Shown here: piece after piece, positions 1 to 11,205 of the stretch
How positions within the stretch are numbered: position 1 is the first letter of the stretch
How the letters are laid out: each line of letters starts with the position of its first letter
Position numbers and translations under genes: made by a program
DNA from: Rattus norvegicus
Taxonomy: Eukaryota > Chordata > Mammalia > Rodentia > Muridae
Direction: 5' to 3'
Length of the DNA stretch: 64,000 nucleotides
NCBI RefSeq assembly: GCF_036323735.1
Contig: NC_086023.1
Span: forward strand, 19,203,001-19,267,000
Notes under the pieces: generated by a model
Databases searched by the model: none
Told to the model about the DNA's origin: nothing
The model's input: only the letters and a program-made list of their open reading frames with translations

Positions 1-289
1 GGAGATGTATGGCTTCAAGAAAACCAGCATCTTCCAGATACAGCAGGACTGATGTATATCTAAGGTCCCAGAGACTGTAGCAACAAACGTAAGGCCTGCA
101 CAGATTCAAGTCAGACAGGCAGGTTGCCAGCAATAAGAGTTGGGAACAGACACAGGATCCCACCCTACCCACCCTAATCAAACAGCTAGTTGTAATTAAT
201 ATCTGCTGGCAAAGGGAAAATCTACTCCCAACATGCTTTAGGTCATGGTCTTCATCACAGGAATAAAAACCAAACTAAGACAGACAAAG

Positions 290-290
<1 letters not shown>

Positions 291-329
<39 letters not shown>

Positions 330-336
330 AGACACA

Positions 337-389
<53 letters not shown>

Positions 390-390
390 A
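291..390. repeat. (CA)n microsatellite
   Basis: About 100 bp of CA, interrupted by tcagac and tac variants in the middle. Confidence 0.98.
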
Positions 391-540
391 GTTTTTTTAA
401 GGGTCATCTAAGATGCTCAAGTATTACTGTCCCTTAAAAATTAGGGAAGAACACACCAATCGGCTGTCCAGTGACAGTTAGCTCTGAAAACAAACTTGCA
501 AATAACATTGTAAAGACTGAAGAGACTATATTTAGGACTA

Positions 541-560
541 CTTATCTTTATCTATATCTA

Positions 561-594
<34 letters not shown>
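541..594. repeat. (TATC)n microsatellite
   Basis: Tetranucleotide TATC/CTAT run, imperfect at its left end. Confidence 0.97.
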
Positions 595-744
595 GCATAC
601 ATAGTAACTTAGTAACAAAGAAGTTATGAATTTGAAGGAGAGCAGAGAGGAGTACTGGGTAGGTTTTGGAGGAAGGAGTAGAGGGATGTGATTATAATCT
701 CAAAAACAAGCGTTTTGTTTTGTTTCGCTTGGTCTGTTTTGTTT

Positions 745-956
745 TAAATAGATAGCTCATTGGTTAAGAGCTCTTACTGCTTTTGCAGAGGACTGGGGTT
801 TAGTTCCTAGCATCCAGTCACAGAATGGCTCACAAATGTCTGAAACTCTAGTTTCAGCGGATCTGACACCTAATGCAGGATTCTGCATGCACCTGGCTAC
901 ACAAACACGTAGACACATTTATCATACAAATACACAAATGAAATAAATATTAAACA
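745..956 (+). mobile_element. B2-type SINE
   Basis: gatagctcattggttaagag, gttcctagcatccag, atggctcacaaatgtctg and a terminal aaataaatatt mark a diverged B2. Confidence 0.75.
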
Positions 957-1795
957 GAAAACAATTAAAACCATTTAGTTGTTTGCTCGCATATAACCAT
1001 ATGTTCACAAAATATGAGTCTTTATACTAGGGAACAATTTAAATCACTATCTTAGCTTATATTGCCAGAATTAAAACAAATGTTTACTTGTAATAAATAC
1101 TATGTTTTCTACCACTCTAAACTGGATTTAATGCTCCATCTCTACAATTCCATCACTGGAAGGGAGAAGCCAAGACTAGGAATCCAAGAGTTCTAAATCA
1201 GCCCGTGTCAAAAATACAAAAATAATCCCAAACATGTTCCAATCCACAAAAGCTGCTTAGTTTTTAAATCCCATTTATCTGACCTTTGCTAATACTAAAA
1301 CTTAAAAGTCTACCCATAAAACCTCTGTGACCATCTCAACGTGTCATCTGCCTCAAATCTGCAAGTGATAGGAGTACAAATGAAGACGCTGTCAATCAGA
1401 GTATCATTTTGTCATGCAGTAATTACACACCTTCTATCTTCTGGATTAACTGAGAAATCTGGATTTCCAAGTCCCCAGGGGGGAAAAACATGACAGTAAT
1501 ACATATTCATTTTCATACTGATATATATACATTCTTCACAAACTGTTTTTGATGAAATAAAACTCAGAAGTTAATGCATATCAGGATATAACAAGCATTG
1601 AAAAATTAATCAAATTATTATCTGTTGCCTGCCTAATCCATATTCTACACACAACAGCACCTTGACAATAACTCCTTCAATGTAAGCACATGAAAATATA
1701 GAAGATAAAAACAAAAAACACATTCAGCTTTCCAAATATTTATTTATATTTTTCAATATTCCAAACTATCTGCTTTCTTCTTTAAGTTATTCTAT

Positions 1796-1940
1796 TTTAT
1801 TTTCATTTTATGTGTATGGATGATTTTTTACCTGAATGTCTATTTAGCACATGCATGCAATGCCTGTGGAAGCCAGAAGAGGGCGGCAGAACCCCCAGAA
1901 CTGGAGTTTTAGACAGCTGTGAGCTTCTAACCAAAAGGAG
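1796..1940 (-). mobile_element. B3/B2 fragment
   Basis: Inverted B2-family tail: atgtgtatgg, gcatgcaatgcctgtggaag, ccagaagagggcggcagaac, ctggagttttagacagctgt. Confidence 0.65.
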
Positions 1941-2532
1941 ATTCCATGATGCAGTTTCCATGAGGTCATCATCAATGATGGGGTAGTACTTACCAATGAT
2001 GTGGCTGTTTCAGAGTTACCCACATTCCTGAAAGCAACCTCTTCTTATAAGCTATAGGATTCTAGAGATGGGGCATTAACCCATGCTCTGTAAGCCAACT
2101 AAATGAACTCGTCAGTTCACTAAGCTAGACTCTGGTGGAATGGTACTTTGGACTGTCACTACAGCACTATTTGAAGTGAGTAAATATTTGTTTATGTCTC
2201 ACCAGGAAAAGTTAGTACAACTCTGTACCCAACACAGGGTGTGATAAAACTAGAGGAGCAACTGCACTGCCCTTGCTTTGGACTGCAATGAGGGTGGACC
2301 ATCCATGAAGGCAGTCTCAGCAAGTAGCTTCTCCCTATGGGGAATATGGTAGGCATCTTCTTATTATGGCAGAATTACATGGGCCTTCCTATGGGGAGCA
2401 AGACATGTAACGCGAAGCCATGTGAGGCTGCCTTATACAGGAGCCTTAGATGGCTGTCCTTTACATAATATCTAGCAGTGCCCCTGCTTGATAAATAGGG
2501 TCTGTTCTGTGAGTACAGAGACATTCTAACAG

Positions 2533-3180
2533 CTATTCAAAGTCTAGAGTATATGCTACATCCTTTGAAAAGAGCAAAACGGGACAAAACTGCCAGCAAG
2601 CAGTAACCCATGGCAGTTGCAAGCTGCTATGATGTGTAATAAAACATACATCTAAATTTGACATGCTACCCATCAGAAACTCACTGATGTAAGGAAGGAA
2701 TTCTAATGGAGAAAAGGCATATATGTGGCTATCACCCTCCACTTCAACCACTGACTCGATGCGTAGGGTGTATAAAGGAGAGGATGAGCTAAAGGTACTA
2801 ACGACATTTTCTGTAGCTGGAGAGTTCTGAGGGACCAAAAAGGAAAGGGTACACATCAGATCTCTGCTCAAGAACTCCCAGGCTATGCTGTGGAACCCAC
2901 TGGAAGAACTAAATAGAGAAGGAAGAAAGCAAAATAGAAGTGACAGAAGATAATCTTCTACTCCAACTTTTAATACAGAAGAAGAGAAAAATCCATGATT
3001 CTTCGTAGAGGTCAAAGCCTTAACAATGGGCATGGGCAAGAAATCATGATAATTAGTGAAGATTTTTCCTCTGAACTGCTTAATTTGGCAAAGTCTGTGA
3101 AGCGAGAAGGGACAGAACCACTCAGAGCCAGACTAGTGAGACTGTGGGATGTGGGAACAAATGATAGCTTTTATCTCTGA
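2533..3180. other. Unexplained open frames in intron
   Basis: A 168-codon frame on the minus strand (2533-3039) overlaps shorter open stretches on the plus strand (2700-2830, and 2995-3180 with HGQEIMIISEDFSSELLNLA). The plus-strand stretches lie in different frames and could be pieces of a decayed processed pseudogene; I do not recognise the protein. It may equally be chance. Confidence 0.25.
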
Positions 3181-3286
3181 ACTGGGAAAGCAGAGAAAAT
3201 AAGCATTGTGACTACTCATCCTTCCCTGAGACAAAGGTCCACTGCCTGTAATGAATATACCACACTAACGCAATATAAGAAATTAA

Positions 3287-3402
3287 CTGGGGAAGGTGGT
3301 GCTCACCTGTAATTCTAGCATTTGTGAGGCCAAGGGAAGAGACTCTTAAGTTCAAAGTTAGTCAGAATTATACGGCAAGACCCTGCATTAAGAATACAAA
3401 CA
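3287..3402 (+). mobile_element. Diverged B1-like SINE
   Basis: aactggggaaggtggtgctc, cacctgtaattctagcattt, gttcaaagttagtcag, caagaccctgcattaag follow the B1 order with many changes. Confidence 0.6.
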
Positions 3403-4149
3403 ATGCTAGCAGAAACCATGTGCTGGGCATGCAGAGAATATATAAGGATATCTTTGTGCTCGATTTTTGTAACTTGGAACTTCTAAAGTTTAAGTCAATT
3501 TTAAAAGTGTATGTATTATATGACACTGTATGTGTGTACAAAGGAGGGAAGAAATGAAGGGAAAAAGAGAAATTCTTCGGAACATTTTCATAACCTAAGT
3601 TTGACAATAAATCCTTTGTGATAATACCAAAAGTAGAAGGAACCAAAAAAAAAAAGTTAAAAGGGAACTTTGATTTTAAAACTTTTGTCCTTCAAAGCCT
3701 TTGTCAGGTTATCAGCTAGTACTATGGTATTCTCCTGTAAAATGGGGCAGACAGGGAACCACAGCTTTCACATGATCATACGGGAAAACAACAGACAGTA
3801 AATGGTGCACTGTGTTACTAAAGCTATGATGACTAGTAGGTTAAGTGTTTAAATAAATTTCCAACATATAATGATGTTTTTTAATATGCAACCCCTTTAT
3901 AAGTTAAGGAGGACCTGTATAAAGAACCCTAACAACAAAATACCAAAAGGCAACTCAATTTACAAAGAAAATAGAAGCCAAGATCAAAATAGGTGCTTTT
4001 CCTTAGAAGACAGACAAAAGATCAGTAATTATAAGAAAAGATACTTAAGATTATTAACCTCCAGGAAATAAATTCCAGTGTGTGTGTGTTGGGGGGGTGG
4101 AAATGAAATATAACTACATATCCTAGAATACTTAAAATCAAAAGGACCA

Positions 4150-4222
4150 TATCCAGTGTTCAGCAGTACACAGCTTGCCTAGTATGGATGAAGAAGTCCT
4201 GGTCCAATCCCCAATTTTGGTT
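4150..4222 (+). mobile_element. ID-like scrap
   Basis: agcttgcctagtatgg and ggtccaatccccaattttgg resemble the tRNA B-box half of an ID element; diverged. Confidence 0.35.
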
Positions 4223-4229
4223 AAAAGGT

Positions 4230-4950
4230 ACAAAACCCAGAATCCTTACACAATGATGTAGGAATATAAAGCTGTACAGCCACTTTGAAAACCAGTTTGT
4301 CAATTTCACAAATTGTTAAACACAGTTACCGTAAGGCTCAGCATCCCACTACTAGACTGGAATTCTGGATTGTTTAAAAAGGGGAAAGTAGGCCGAACAC
4401 AGAATTAAACCCTCTCTGCTTTTTTTTCAAATGTGTTTGGGAATTTTGTCTATATGTACACCTAGTGCCTTCAGAAGAGGGCAGTCAATGCTCTGGAACT
4501 GGAGATACAGATGGTATGATCCACTATGTGGATGTTGGGAACCAAATCCGGATCCTCTGGAAGAACAGCAAGTGCTCTCAACCACTCAGCCATCTCTCCA
4601 AGCTCCCAGCTTTCCTCCTACTCCTTGACTGCAGATGCAATATGACTACTTGCCTCAAGCAAAAGAAAGAAAATGTATGTTCCCATGTCAACTTGGACAG
4701 TAAGCAGTACTAGTGGACTAGTGACTATTCACAGTCAAAGACAACAAATTCTACTGTCCATGAGCTTGTGCATTAAAATAATAAAGTCTTGGCTGTACAC
4801 TGGAGTACTACTCACCCATATGAAGGGATAAGTACTCATAAGCACTTCAGCATAGATGAACCATGAATACATGGTTAAGTGAAAGATACCAGTGTCAAAA
4901 GGACAAAAAGAACATGATGGAGGGAAAGGGATTTGTACAGAAGAGATGGG
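4230..4950 (+). mobile_element. Ancient L1 (L1M-type) ORF2 3' end, interrupted
   Basis: Two pieces of an old mammalian L1: 4230-4400 (gtacagccactttgaaaacc, ccgtaaggctcagcatccca) and 4790-4950 (actggagtactactcaccca, gatgaaccatgaatacatgg, aagtgaaagataccag). A B2 and an LTR scrap (~4610-4690) sit between them. Confidence 0.55.
4420..4604 (-). mobile_element. B2-family SINE, inverted
   Basis: Inverted B2/B3: a T-run at 4420, ttcagaagagggcagtcaat, gaaccaaatccggatcctct and ctcaaccactcagccatctc at its head. Open frames across it are by-products. Confidence 0.75.
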
Positions 4951-5474
4951 TGAGTTAAAGATGAGAGGGGGAAAGGACAAGGTGGGGTAACAGCAATCAG
5001 AATGCACTCAATATGTATAAAATTTGTCAGAAATTTAATAGAAGATTGCAAAGACAAATAGATTATTACATTTACATATAAAATTTCTGTATGAGGCAAA
5101 TTTATAGAAACATAAAACAGATGAAAGGTTAGTTAAGGCTAAACAAATGAGTTGTGGGAGAGGTAATAGCTAAGGAGCATTGAAATTTCTTTTTGAAATG
5201 ATAAAAATATTTCAAAACTGAGAGTACTAGTAGTTCTACAGTACTGTAAATGTACTAAAAAAATCACTGAATTTTATTTTTAAATAGATTAATTATATGG
5301 TATATAAATATTTCACTTCAAAAGGAAGGAGATCACATTTAGTCATGTTATCATGATAAGAACAGAGCTTCGGAACCCAAAGGGAAATGCTATTTTGGTC
5401 TTTTCATCTTTCTCTTACCACTCTCTACCTTATTCCTTATTCTTCTGACACTGTGTCACTGAACATGGACTTGC

Positions 5475-5677
5475 TTTTTTTTTTTTCTTTTTTGCTAGAT
5501 TGGCTGCTGGTAAGTTCTGGGGATCTGCCAGTCTCTGTCCACCCTGTCAACCCTGATCACACCACAATGGAGGTTACGGGTGCATGAGGCCACACCCAGC
5601 TTTTTCGTATGTGCTAGGGGTCCTATGACTGTGCAGCAAGTAGCACTCTTAGCCACTGAGTCACATCCACAGCCTAG
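5475..5677 (-). mobile_element. B4-type SINE (ID/B1 dimer), inverted
   Basis: A T-run at 5475, then the B1 part (tctggggatctgccagtctc, ggaggttacgggtgcatgag) and a tRNA-like part (agcactcttagccactgagt) in inverse order. Confidence 0.6.
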
Positions 5678-5956
5678 AAAGTGCAATTTTCAACTGGATA
5701 GTATGTAAAGGATAAATTTTGATCCCTACTTCACAACCATAATTCATAACTATAACTCCAAATAGATTGGAGATCAAACAACAAAGCTTCTAGAATATAG
5801 CATAAAAAGATATCTTCGTAGTATAAATAACAATTAATAGGTTGTTTCAATGTAGAAATTGTTAAATACTTGAGATTTATTAATTGCCATAGCAAACCTT
5901 GGAAACACTGTGAAATAAGGATTTTCCAAAACAGAAAGGAAGAGAAGGACAAGCAA

Positions 5957-6205
5957 GCAGACATGGATAACACACACCTGTGATCTCAGCATGTGGAAGG
6001 CTGAGTCAGGATTGTCATGAGTTCCAGGTCAGGCCTAAGTTACAGAAAAAAAGGGGACACCGAGGCAGAGAGTAAAAGAAAAAAAGGATGAAAAGAAAGA
6101 GAAAGACTTTTTTTTTTTTAAACAAAAAGATGGAATATAGCTAGTGAGTAGAGAACTTATCTGGAAATGCTCTAGGTTCTAGGGTTAACCCCAGTACCAC
6201 AGAAA
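5957..6205 (+). mobile_element. B1 followed by ID-like part
   Basis: B1-like part to ~6060 (cacacctgtgatctcagcat, catgagttccaggtcaggcc), an A/G-rich linker, then ID-like 6131-6205 (tagctagtgagtagagaact, ggttaaccccagtaccacag). Confidence 0.55.
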
Positions 6206-6608
6206 TGAGATCAAAATAAAAATACAAGGGTATCTCTGTGCCCTTGGTAGGTAAAATCTTAACCAAGACACAGAAAAGCACTAGCCATACAGAGAAATTA
6301 GGAGATTGAATCTCTTAAAATTAATACTTGTGTTTAACAAGGTTACAGTTAAACAGTAAAACGGCACGAAACAAAAGGTAAAATAGTCTCAATGAATACA
6401 TAACAAAAAATATCATGTTTAGAATATCAAATTCCCATTTAAAAAATCCAATTGGCAGGCAACAACACCTAACTAATCAAAAGCATAAAAGGCATTCACA
6501 CGTTACTTAGCAAGAAATCGTGAATTAAACTACAGAACACCAAATAACAAAGCTAAACGTTGATGAAGATCTGCATAATTACAGAGCAGAACATGGATCC
6601 CAACTTAC

Positions 6609-6734
6609 TTCAAGAGTTCATAGTTCTTCTCATTTAACCTCACAGCATTTTCTCTCCAAAATTTCTCAGACTTGTGTACGGGACTCCATTCCAACCTTCC
6701 AGATTTAAGTTCTGAACTGTATTCATCAAATGAG
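6609..6734 (-). CDS. Atp6v1h: Atp6v1h coding exon, residues ~350-392
   Basis: A 126-bp exon: one base completing Ser, 41 codons from SFDEYSSELKSGRLEW to NEKNYELL, then AA, which starts a Lys codon finished in the next exon (outside the window). The acceptor is aattttatag and the donor AA|GTAAGT. It starts the C-terminal domain of subunit H, the part that contacts the central stalk in autoinhibited V1. No exon for the remaining ~91 residues (the segment beginning ILTKLLEV) is visible between 1 and 6608. Confidence 0.96.
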
Positions 6735-6839
6735 CTATAAAATTTTTTAAAATTCCAGTTATAAGAATCTAGGAGCTACTACAAAATAAAGCAAATTAAA
6801 ATATGACTTAGTTACAAAGACTGAGTCTGGGCTTTATAC

Positions 6840-6970
6840 ACACTGTAAGTTGCAGCACTCAAAAAGCAGAGGAAGGCAGACCTCTGTTAGTTCAAGGCCA
6901 ATCTGATCTACATATCCAGTTCTAGGCCAAACAAAGCTACATGGAAAGACCCTGTCTTAACAAACAGCAG
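6840..6970 (+). mobile_element. B1-like SINE
   Basis: gttgcagcactcaaaaagca, gttcaaggccaatctgatct, gctacatggaaagaccctgt in B1 order. Confidence 0.7.
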
Positions 6971-7559
6971 GAATAAAAGCTACAAAGACTCACTGAGCTC
7001 TAAATATTAACCACTACTATAGACTTGAACAGTTTAATCACCAACAAATCATAGGAACTAAGGTCCAACATTGCCAAAATTGAATGTTTGGTGTGAAATA
7101 TTAAAATCATTATTTACTCCCAAAATCTTTATTCTCAATAAATATATAAATATATATTAGTAGAAAAATGGTAATTCCTACCCTCAGAGTCAAAGCAGTA
7201 TTTTTGTCAAGTCAATAGATATATTACTATGAACATATGTGAAAAGCAGATAATCTTAAAATAAATTTAAAATACACTACTGTATCACAAAAACAATATT
7301 ACACATATACCCATATAAATATTAAGTATGACTACTACTAATATAAACATGATTTGTTGACATAACCTTTTAAAAGCAAAAAATCTATATATGTAACAAA
7401 CTCAATACATTGTAATTCAAAAATTAGTAACTAAATGTACAGTAACTTGGTTGTTTTTAAGTGTGGTTTAGTTACTATGAGTTGATTTGTCAACTTGATA
7501 AGATCTAGAATACCTTTGGCCACAACTGTGGGGCTTATCTTGATTGGGTTAATTGAAGT

Positions 7560-7920
7560 TTCTGGTTTGAATGTGAAATGGCCCATTTAGTCTCATCTGT
7601 AACACTTGGACCCTAGGTGGGGGTGTTTGAGATGACTATGGGATTTTTAGAAGGTGGAGTCTTAGAAGAAGTAGGTTATAAAGGATAGACCTTGAGGCTT
7701 TTCAGATTCAAATTTCCTGTTCACTCTCAGCTTTCTAAATGCAGATGTAAAGTGATTAACCAGACTACTGTTACTGTCACCATGTCTTCCCATGTCTTTC
7801 TCATTACTGACTTTCTCATCCCCGGACAACTGTAAGCTAACATAAATACTTTCTCCCTTAAATTGCTTTTGTTGGGGGTATTTTATCACTTTAACTCAGC
7901 AATAACAAAGCAATGAAGAC
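7560..7920 (+). mobile_element. MaLR-like LTR fragment
   Basis: Reads tttgaatgtgaaatggccc, then aggtggagtcttagaagaag, cctgttcactctcagc, tgcagatgtaaagtga, and ends ccttaaattgcttttgttgggggtattttatcac, the characteristic order of a rodent MaLR/MLT-like LTR. A short open frame on the opposite strand is not coding. Confidence 0.6.
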
Positions 7921-8019
7921 AAGGCACAAAGACTTGTGCATTGTTAAATGGCACCGATTCCTATGCTGGTCCTGGACTGCATAAAAGGAGAAAGTGACCT
8001 GAGTACAACCATTCATTTC

Positions 8020-8148
8020 CTTCCTGACTGCAGATATAATATGATCAGCTGTCACAAGCCCCTGCTACTATGATTTCTTCACCAGAAAAGAAGGCATACA
8101 CTCTGTAACTGAGACAAAATAAACAAACCTTTCTCCATTGTCAGGGAA
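8020..8148 (+). mobile_element. MaLR-like LTR 3' fragment, cut by an ERV LTR
   Basis: Matches the 3' half of the 7560-7920 repeat (ctgactgcagatataatatgatcagctg ... aaaataaacaaacctttctcc in shortened form) and stops at the TG of the LTR starting at 8149. Confidence 0.5.
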
Positions 8149-8560
8149 TTTTACTTGATGGACCAGCCTGACTCCATCTTAAGGATAGATGCCATTTTTG
8201 TTATCTAACTAAGTTAGTTTCTATATAATACAAAATTCAAGTTGACTGTGCTTTATCCTGCTGCTGGAATCTGATATGATCCCCACCCTCTGGAGTTTGA
8301 ATGTACCCAAATAATAAGATGTTCTGCCAAATTGTTTTGAAATGTTCAGCCAAGCTCTGGTGTAACCAGAATCCCTCTGGAAATCCCCCGACCTCTGAAG
8401 CCTCCCCAGCCTTGTAGGCTATATAAAGCCCACGCTTCCTATGCTAAATGCTATTTTCTTCACACCCTACTGTAGGGAGTTAGCCATGTCTCGCAGGAAA
8501 TAAAACTTGCTTAATTTAACCAAAGATTTTGGGTAATGGTCTTTACTCTCAATTGGTAGG
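8149..8560 (+). mobile_element. ERV-type LTR with TATA and poly(A) signals
   Basis: Starts TGTCAGGGAA at 8149 and ends near ggattaaca (~8568). It has classic LTR signals in order: a CT-rich CCAAT-like U3 part, TATAAA at 8422-8427, then AATAAA at 8499-8504 about 75 bp later. It interrupts a MaLR-like fragment whose 3' end (aaataaacaaacctttctcc) stops exactly at 8148. A target duplication was not clear. Both signals point along the + strand, antisense to Atp6v1h. Confidence 0.6.
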
Positions 8561-8980
8561 ATTAACACTACTCTCATGTAATTAACTGCAACAAGACATG
8601 CTTGAACTTACTGTCAAGTACAATTTAATAGATGGAACCATTAATGTTGACTGACAATTCAGCATAGCCAGGATAGAGAGGGTACATGGACAAGTATGTT
8701 CTGTCTGAATGGACTTAATGCAGACAAGTGAGTGTAAGTAAACTAGCATTTTTAAATAATCATATCCTAAGCCTAACAATAAAAACAGATATAGGTCAAC
8801 TGTACATACCACTCAACTAAGGTTCTGTAAAGAAAATGATATGAATCTCTCCAAACAAGAATAGACAAATGCCCTAAGTTACAGTTAACAATGTAGAATG
8901 CTTCAGCTGAAAACATAGCATACTGTATATAATTTTCATACTTTGGAATTAATTCAAATTTTCTTTAAAAGTTATATAAC

Positions 8981-9075
8981 CCACCATGTACGCCAATACG
9001 GTCTAACCACTCAGGAGACTAAGGCAGGATCACTTCTGTCCAGGAGTTCAAGGTCAAACAAACCTCAGCAGATTT
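8981..9075 (+). mobile_element. Diverged B1/PB1-like SINE
   Basis: ccactcaggagactaaggca and gttcaaggtcaaacaaacc are weak B1 matches. Confidence 0.45.
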
Positions 9076-9107
9076 AGTATATGGCAATTGTAAAAGGTAT
9101 GTTAATG

Positions 9108-9233
9108 CCAGGACAGGTGGTACACACCTTTAGCCCTGCAGAGCTGGCAGATCTCTGAGTTCCAGGTCAGTCTGGTCTATACAGTGAGTTCCAGGACAGA
9201 CAGGGCTACATAATGAGACCCTATCTCGAGTAA
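9108..9233 (+). mobile_element. B1 SINE next to an Atp6v1h donor site
   Basis: ggacaggtggtacacacctt, gagttccaggtcagtctggt, gacagggctacataatgaga. Its end lies ~32 bp from the exon at 9265, in antisense orientation to the gene. Confidence 0.85.
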
Positions 9234-9264
9234 TTATGTGACAATGATGAAGATTAGAACACAC

Positions 9265-9443
9265 CTAAGGTCCTGGACACTCTCACCAAGTTTTTCCAAA
9301 AGAAATTTGATGTCTTCACTGATATCTTCATCATCATACTTCTGCTGCTCCAAATTCTCCAACTGTTTTAGGACTTTGCATTGAATCATAGCCAGAGCAT
9401 ACTCTTGGCGAGTTTCTCTTTCCGTTGATTTTTCTAAGAAATT
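9265..9443 (-). CDS. Atp6v1h: Atp6v1h coding exon, residues ~291-350
   Basis: A 179-bp exon: 59 codons from NFLEKSTERETRQEYALAM to LGESVQDL plus AG, which completes Ser in the next exon. The acceptor is ctttgtctaactcag and the donor is TTAG|GTGTGT. It includes the acidic YDDEDISEDI stretch near the boundary between the N-terminal and C-terminal domains. A B1 SINE in antisense orientation to the gene ends ~32 bp from the donor. The open frame extends past both ends of the exon, but those extra residues are intronic. Confidence 0.97.
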
Positions 9444-9739
9444 CTGAGTTAGACAAAGAGAAATGAAGAAAGTGCATGATGTTTGCAGACATCCATACTT
9501 CTTTCCATCTTCCTTTGAGTTTCCCATTTAACCAGTACTTTTAAAAGATGACATAGATACATAATCAGAAGCCTATATCTAAGAATGAAATACCTCTACT
9601 TTAAATCTGAAATGTCCTTCAAAGGTCACTATTATAAAAGTTTAGCTGCCAGCCTATTTTTGTGACACGGTAGAATTATTAAGAGCTGCAATCTCTGTGA
9701 AGAAGTCAAATCAGTCACTGTCTCCCCCACGTTCCCATG

Positions 9740-11205
9740 TCCTCTTCCACGGTCACCCTGGTGAGTCCCCTTGTCCATACACACCTTTCCTTCAATGAGC
9801 TAGAGATACCCAAATTCAACAACCTGTGTGCCAGGCTACTCCGATGTCCCCAGCCTATGCTACATCAGCCTGTAAGCTTCCTCCAGGATGTACCCTACCT
9901 GTATTCACTAATAACATCCAACAACAGTATCCAGACGTCTCACATCCTCAACACGTCCCTTGACTGTACAACAAAGGAGTACCTATTCCCCAAGCCACAG
10001 AACTCTTCCGTATCACAGTCAACATTTCTATCCAGCAAGATCTACCTCTCCACACTGGAAGCTTCAAACAAGGAGAACATCCTGTACACCAGACCAGTAC
10101 CCTCTGTCATCTGATTTCATTCCACCCAAATCATTTCTACCCTCCAGACACAACCCACAAGAATATCCACTCTTCTACCCACAACCTTTTCTGTGGATAA
10201 GAAACTCAGAGCTAACAAAAGAGGTCCACACGCCTAGAGTCAATTCTAAAGGTACCAGAAATAGGAAAGAGCAACAAGTATCTTCGCTCCAAAACCTACC
10301 AGTCCTGTAGAAATGTTTATCAGTGATAATTACCTAGGTGATCTCCAGGACACAGAATTAAAAGATCATAAACCTCCTCAAAGAATTCAGCGTTTAAAGA
10401 AAACACAAAGAACAAGCTCAATGAAATCAAGGAGAAAGAACTTGAGAATAAACACCTGAATGATGCCCAAGAAAACACAACATAAGTTTGAGATTTGGAA
10501 AAGACTAATCGAAGACTCGAGAACTGAATCCAATCAGGATAAAAACACTGAAGATAGCTAAAGCTGAAATGAAGATGAAACTGAAAAACCCAACAGTTAA
10601 ACTAGAAAACTCAAAGGAAAGTCTTATAAGTAAAATGAATCAAACAGAAGATAGAGGATCAGGACTAAAAGAAAAAAAGAAGGGATTTAGAGCAAATAAA
10701 TAAGAAATATTTTTTAAAAATTTAAAAATCCAGAAAAGGACAGATAGGAAATGTGGACACCAGGAAAAAAGCAAACCTCTAAATTATAAACATAGATGAG
10801 GAAGAAAACTCCCAAGTCAGTGGCATAAATCTAAAAGAAATGGATAAAATTAAACTAAGAACAAGTTAACAACTTAAACTGACCCATAATATATGAGGAG
10901 ACAGAAATAAAGTCAGCATCACTCTAATAACCAAGCCAGGTAAAGACACAAAACAACAACAGCAACAACAACAAAACTGCAGGCCACTGTACCTGGTGAA
11001 CGCACTCAAAATACTGAAAAAAATGACTGTTCTCCAAAAGCTATTTACAGATTTAATGCAATCCCAATACAAAAAAAATCTCATCTCATTCTTCACAGAA
11101 ATAGAAAAAAAAAAAAAAAAAAACTATCCTAAAACTCATATGGAACCACAACAGCCAAAATCCTGAGCAAAAAGAACATGCTGGAGAGATTACCATTTCT
11201 AGCCT
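9740..11205 (+). mobile_element. Degraded old rodent L1 (5' part, ORF1, ORF2 scrap)
   Basis: 10310-10860 matches rodent L1 ORF1 with many changes (gataattacctaggtgatct, cctgaatgatgcccaagaaa, aaactcaaaggaaagtctta, caggactaaaag). 11035-11205 matches ORF2 (acagatttaatgcaatccca, cattcttcacagaaatag, catatggaaccac). 9740-10310 upstream is probably its 5' part; the open frames there (9737-10310) are unlikely to be genes. Confidence 0.6.

Larger units (their letters stand above)
1..6608 (-). other. Atp6v1h: Atp6v1h intron (partial), repeat content
   Basis: Intron downstream of the exon at 6609. It holds CA and TATC microsatellites (291-594), B2/B3 copies (745-956, 1796-1940, 4420-4604), diverged B1/B4 copies (3287-3402, 5475-5677, 5957-6205) and ancient L1 ORF2 3' sequence (4230-4950). 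I see nothing recognisable in 960-1790, 1950-2530, 3410-4140, 5000-5470 and 6210-6600, which are AT-rich and unique-looking. Open frames near 2533-3180 are discussed separately. Confidence 0.7.
6735..9264 (-). other. Atp6v1h: Atp6v1h intron, repeat content
   Basis: A 2.5-kb intron. It holds a B1-like copy (6840-6970), a MaLR-like LTR fragment (7560-7920), a second such fragment (8020-8148) interrupted by an ERV-type LTR (8149-8560), a diverged B1 (8981-9075) and a B1 next to the exon (9108-9233). The stretches 6975-7450 and 8570-8970 are AT-rich with no recognised feature. Confidence 0.7.

Noticed and set aside
1..6608. Search for the last Atp6v1h coding exons (segment beginning ILTKLLEV and on)
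   Set aside because: No matching minus-strand sequence was seen; they must lie before position 1.
9737..10310. Two long + strand frames (125 and 116 codons) as a possible gene
   Set aside because: They lead straight into recognisable decayed L1 ORF1 (10310-10860), overlap each other in different frames and lack splice or codon support.
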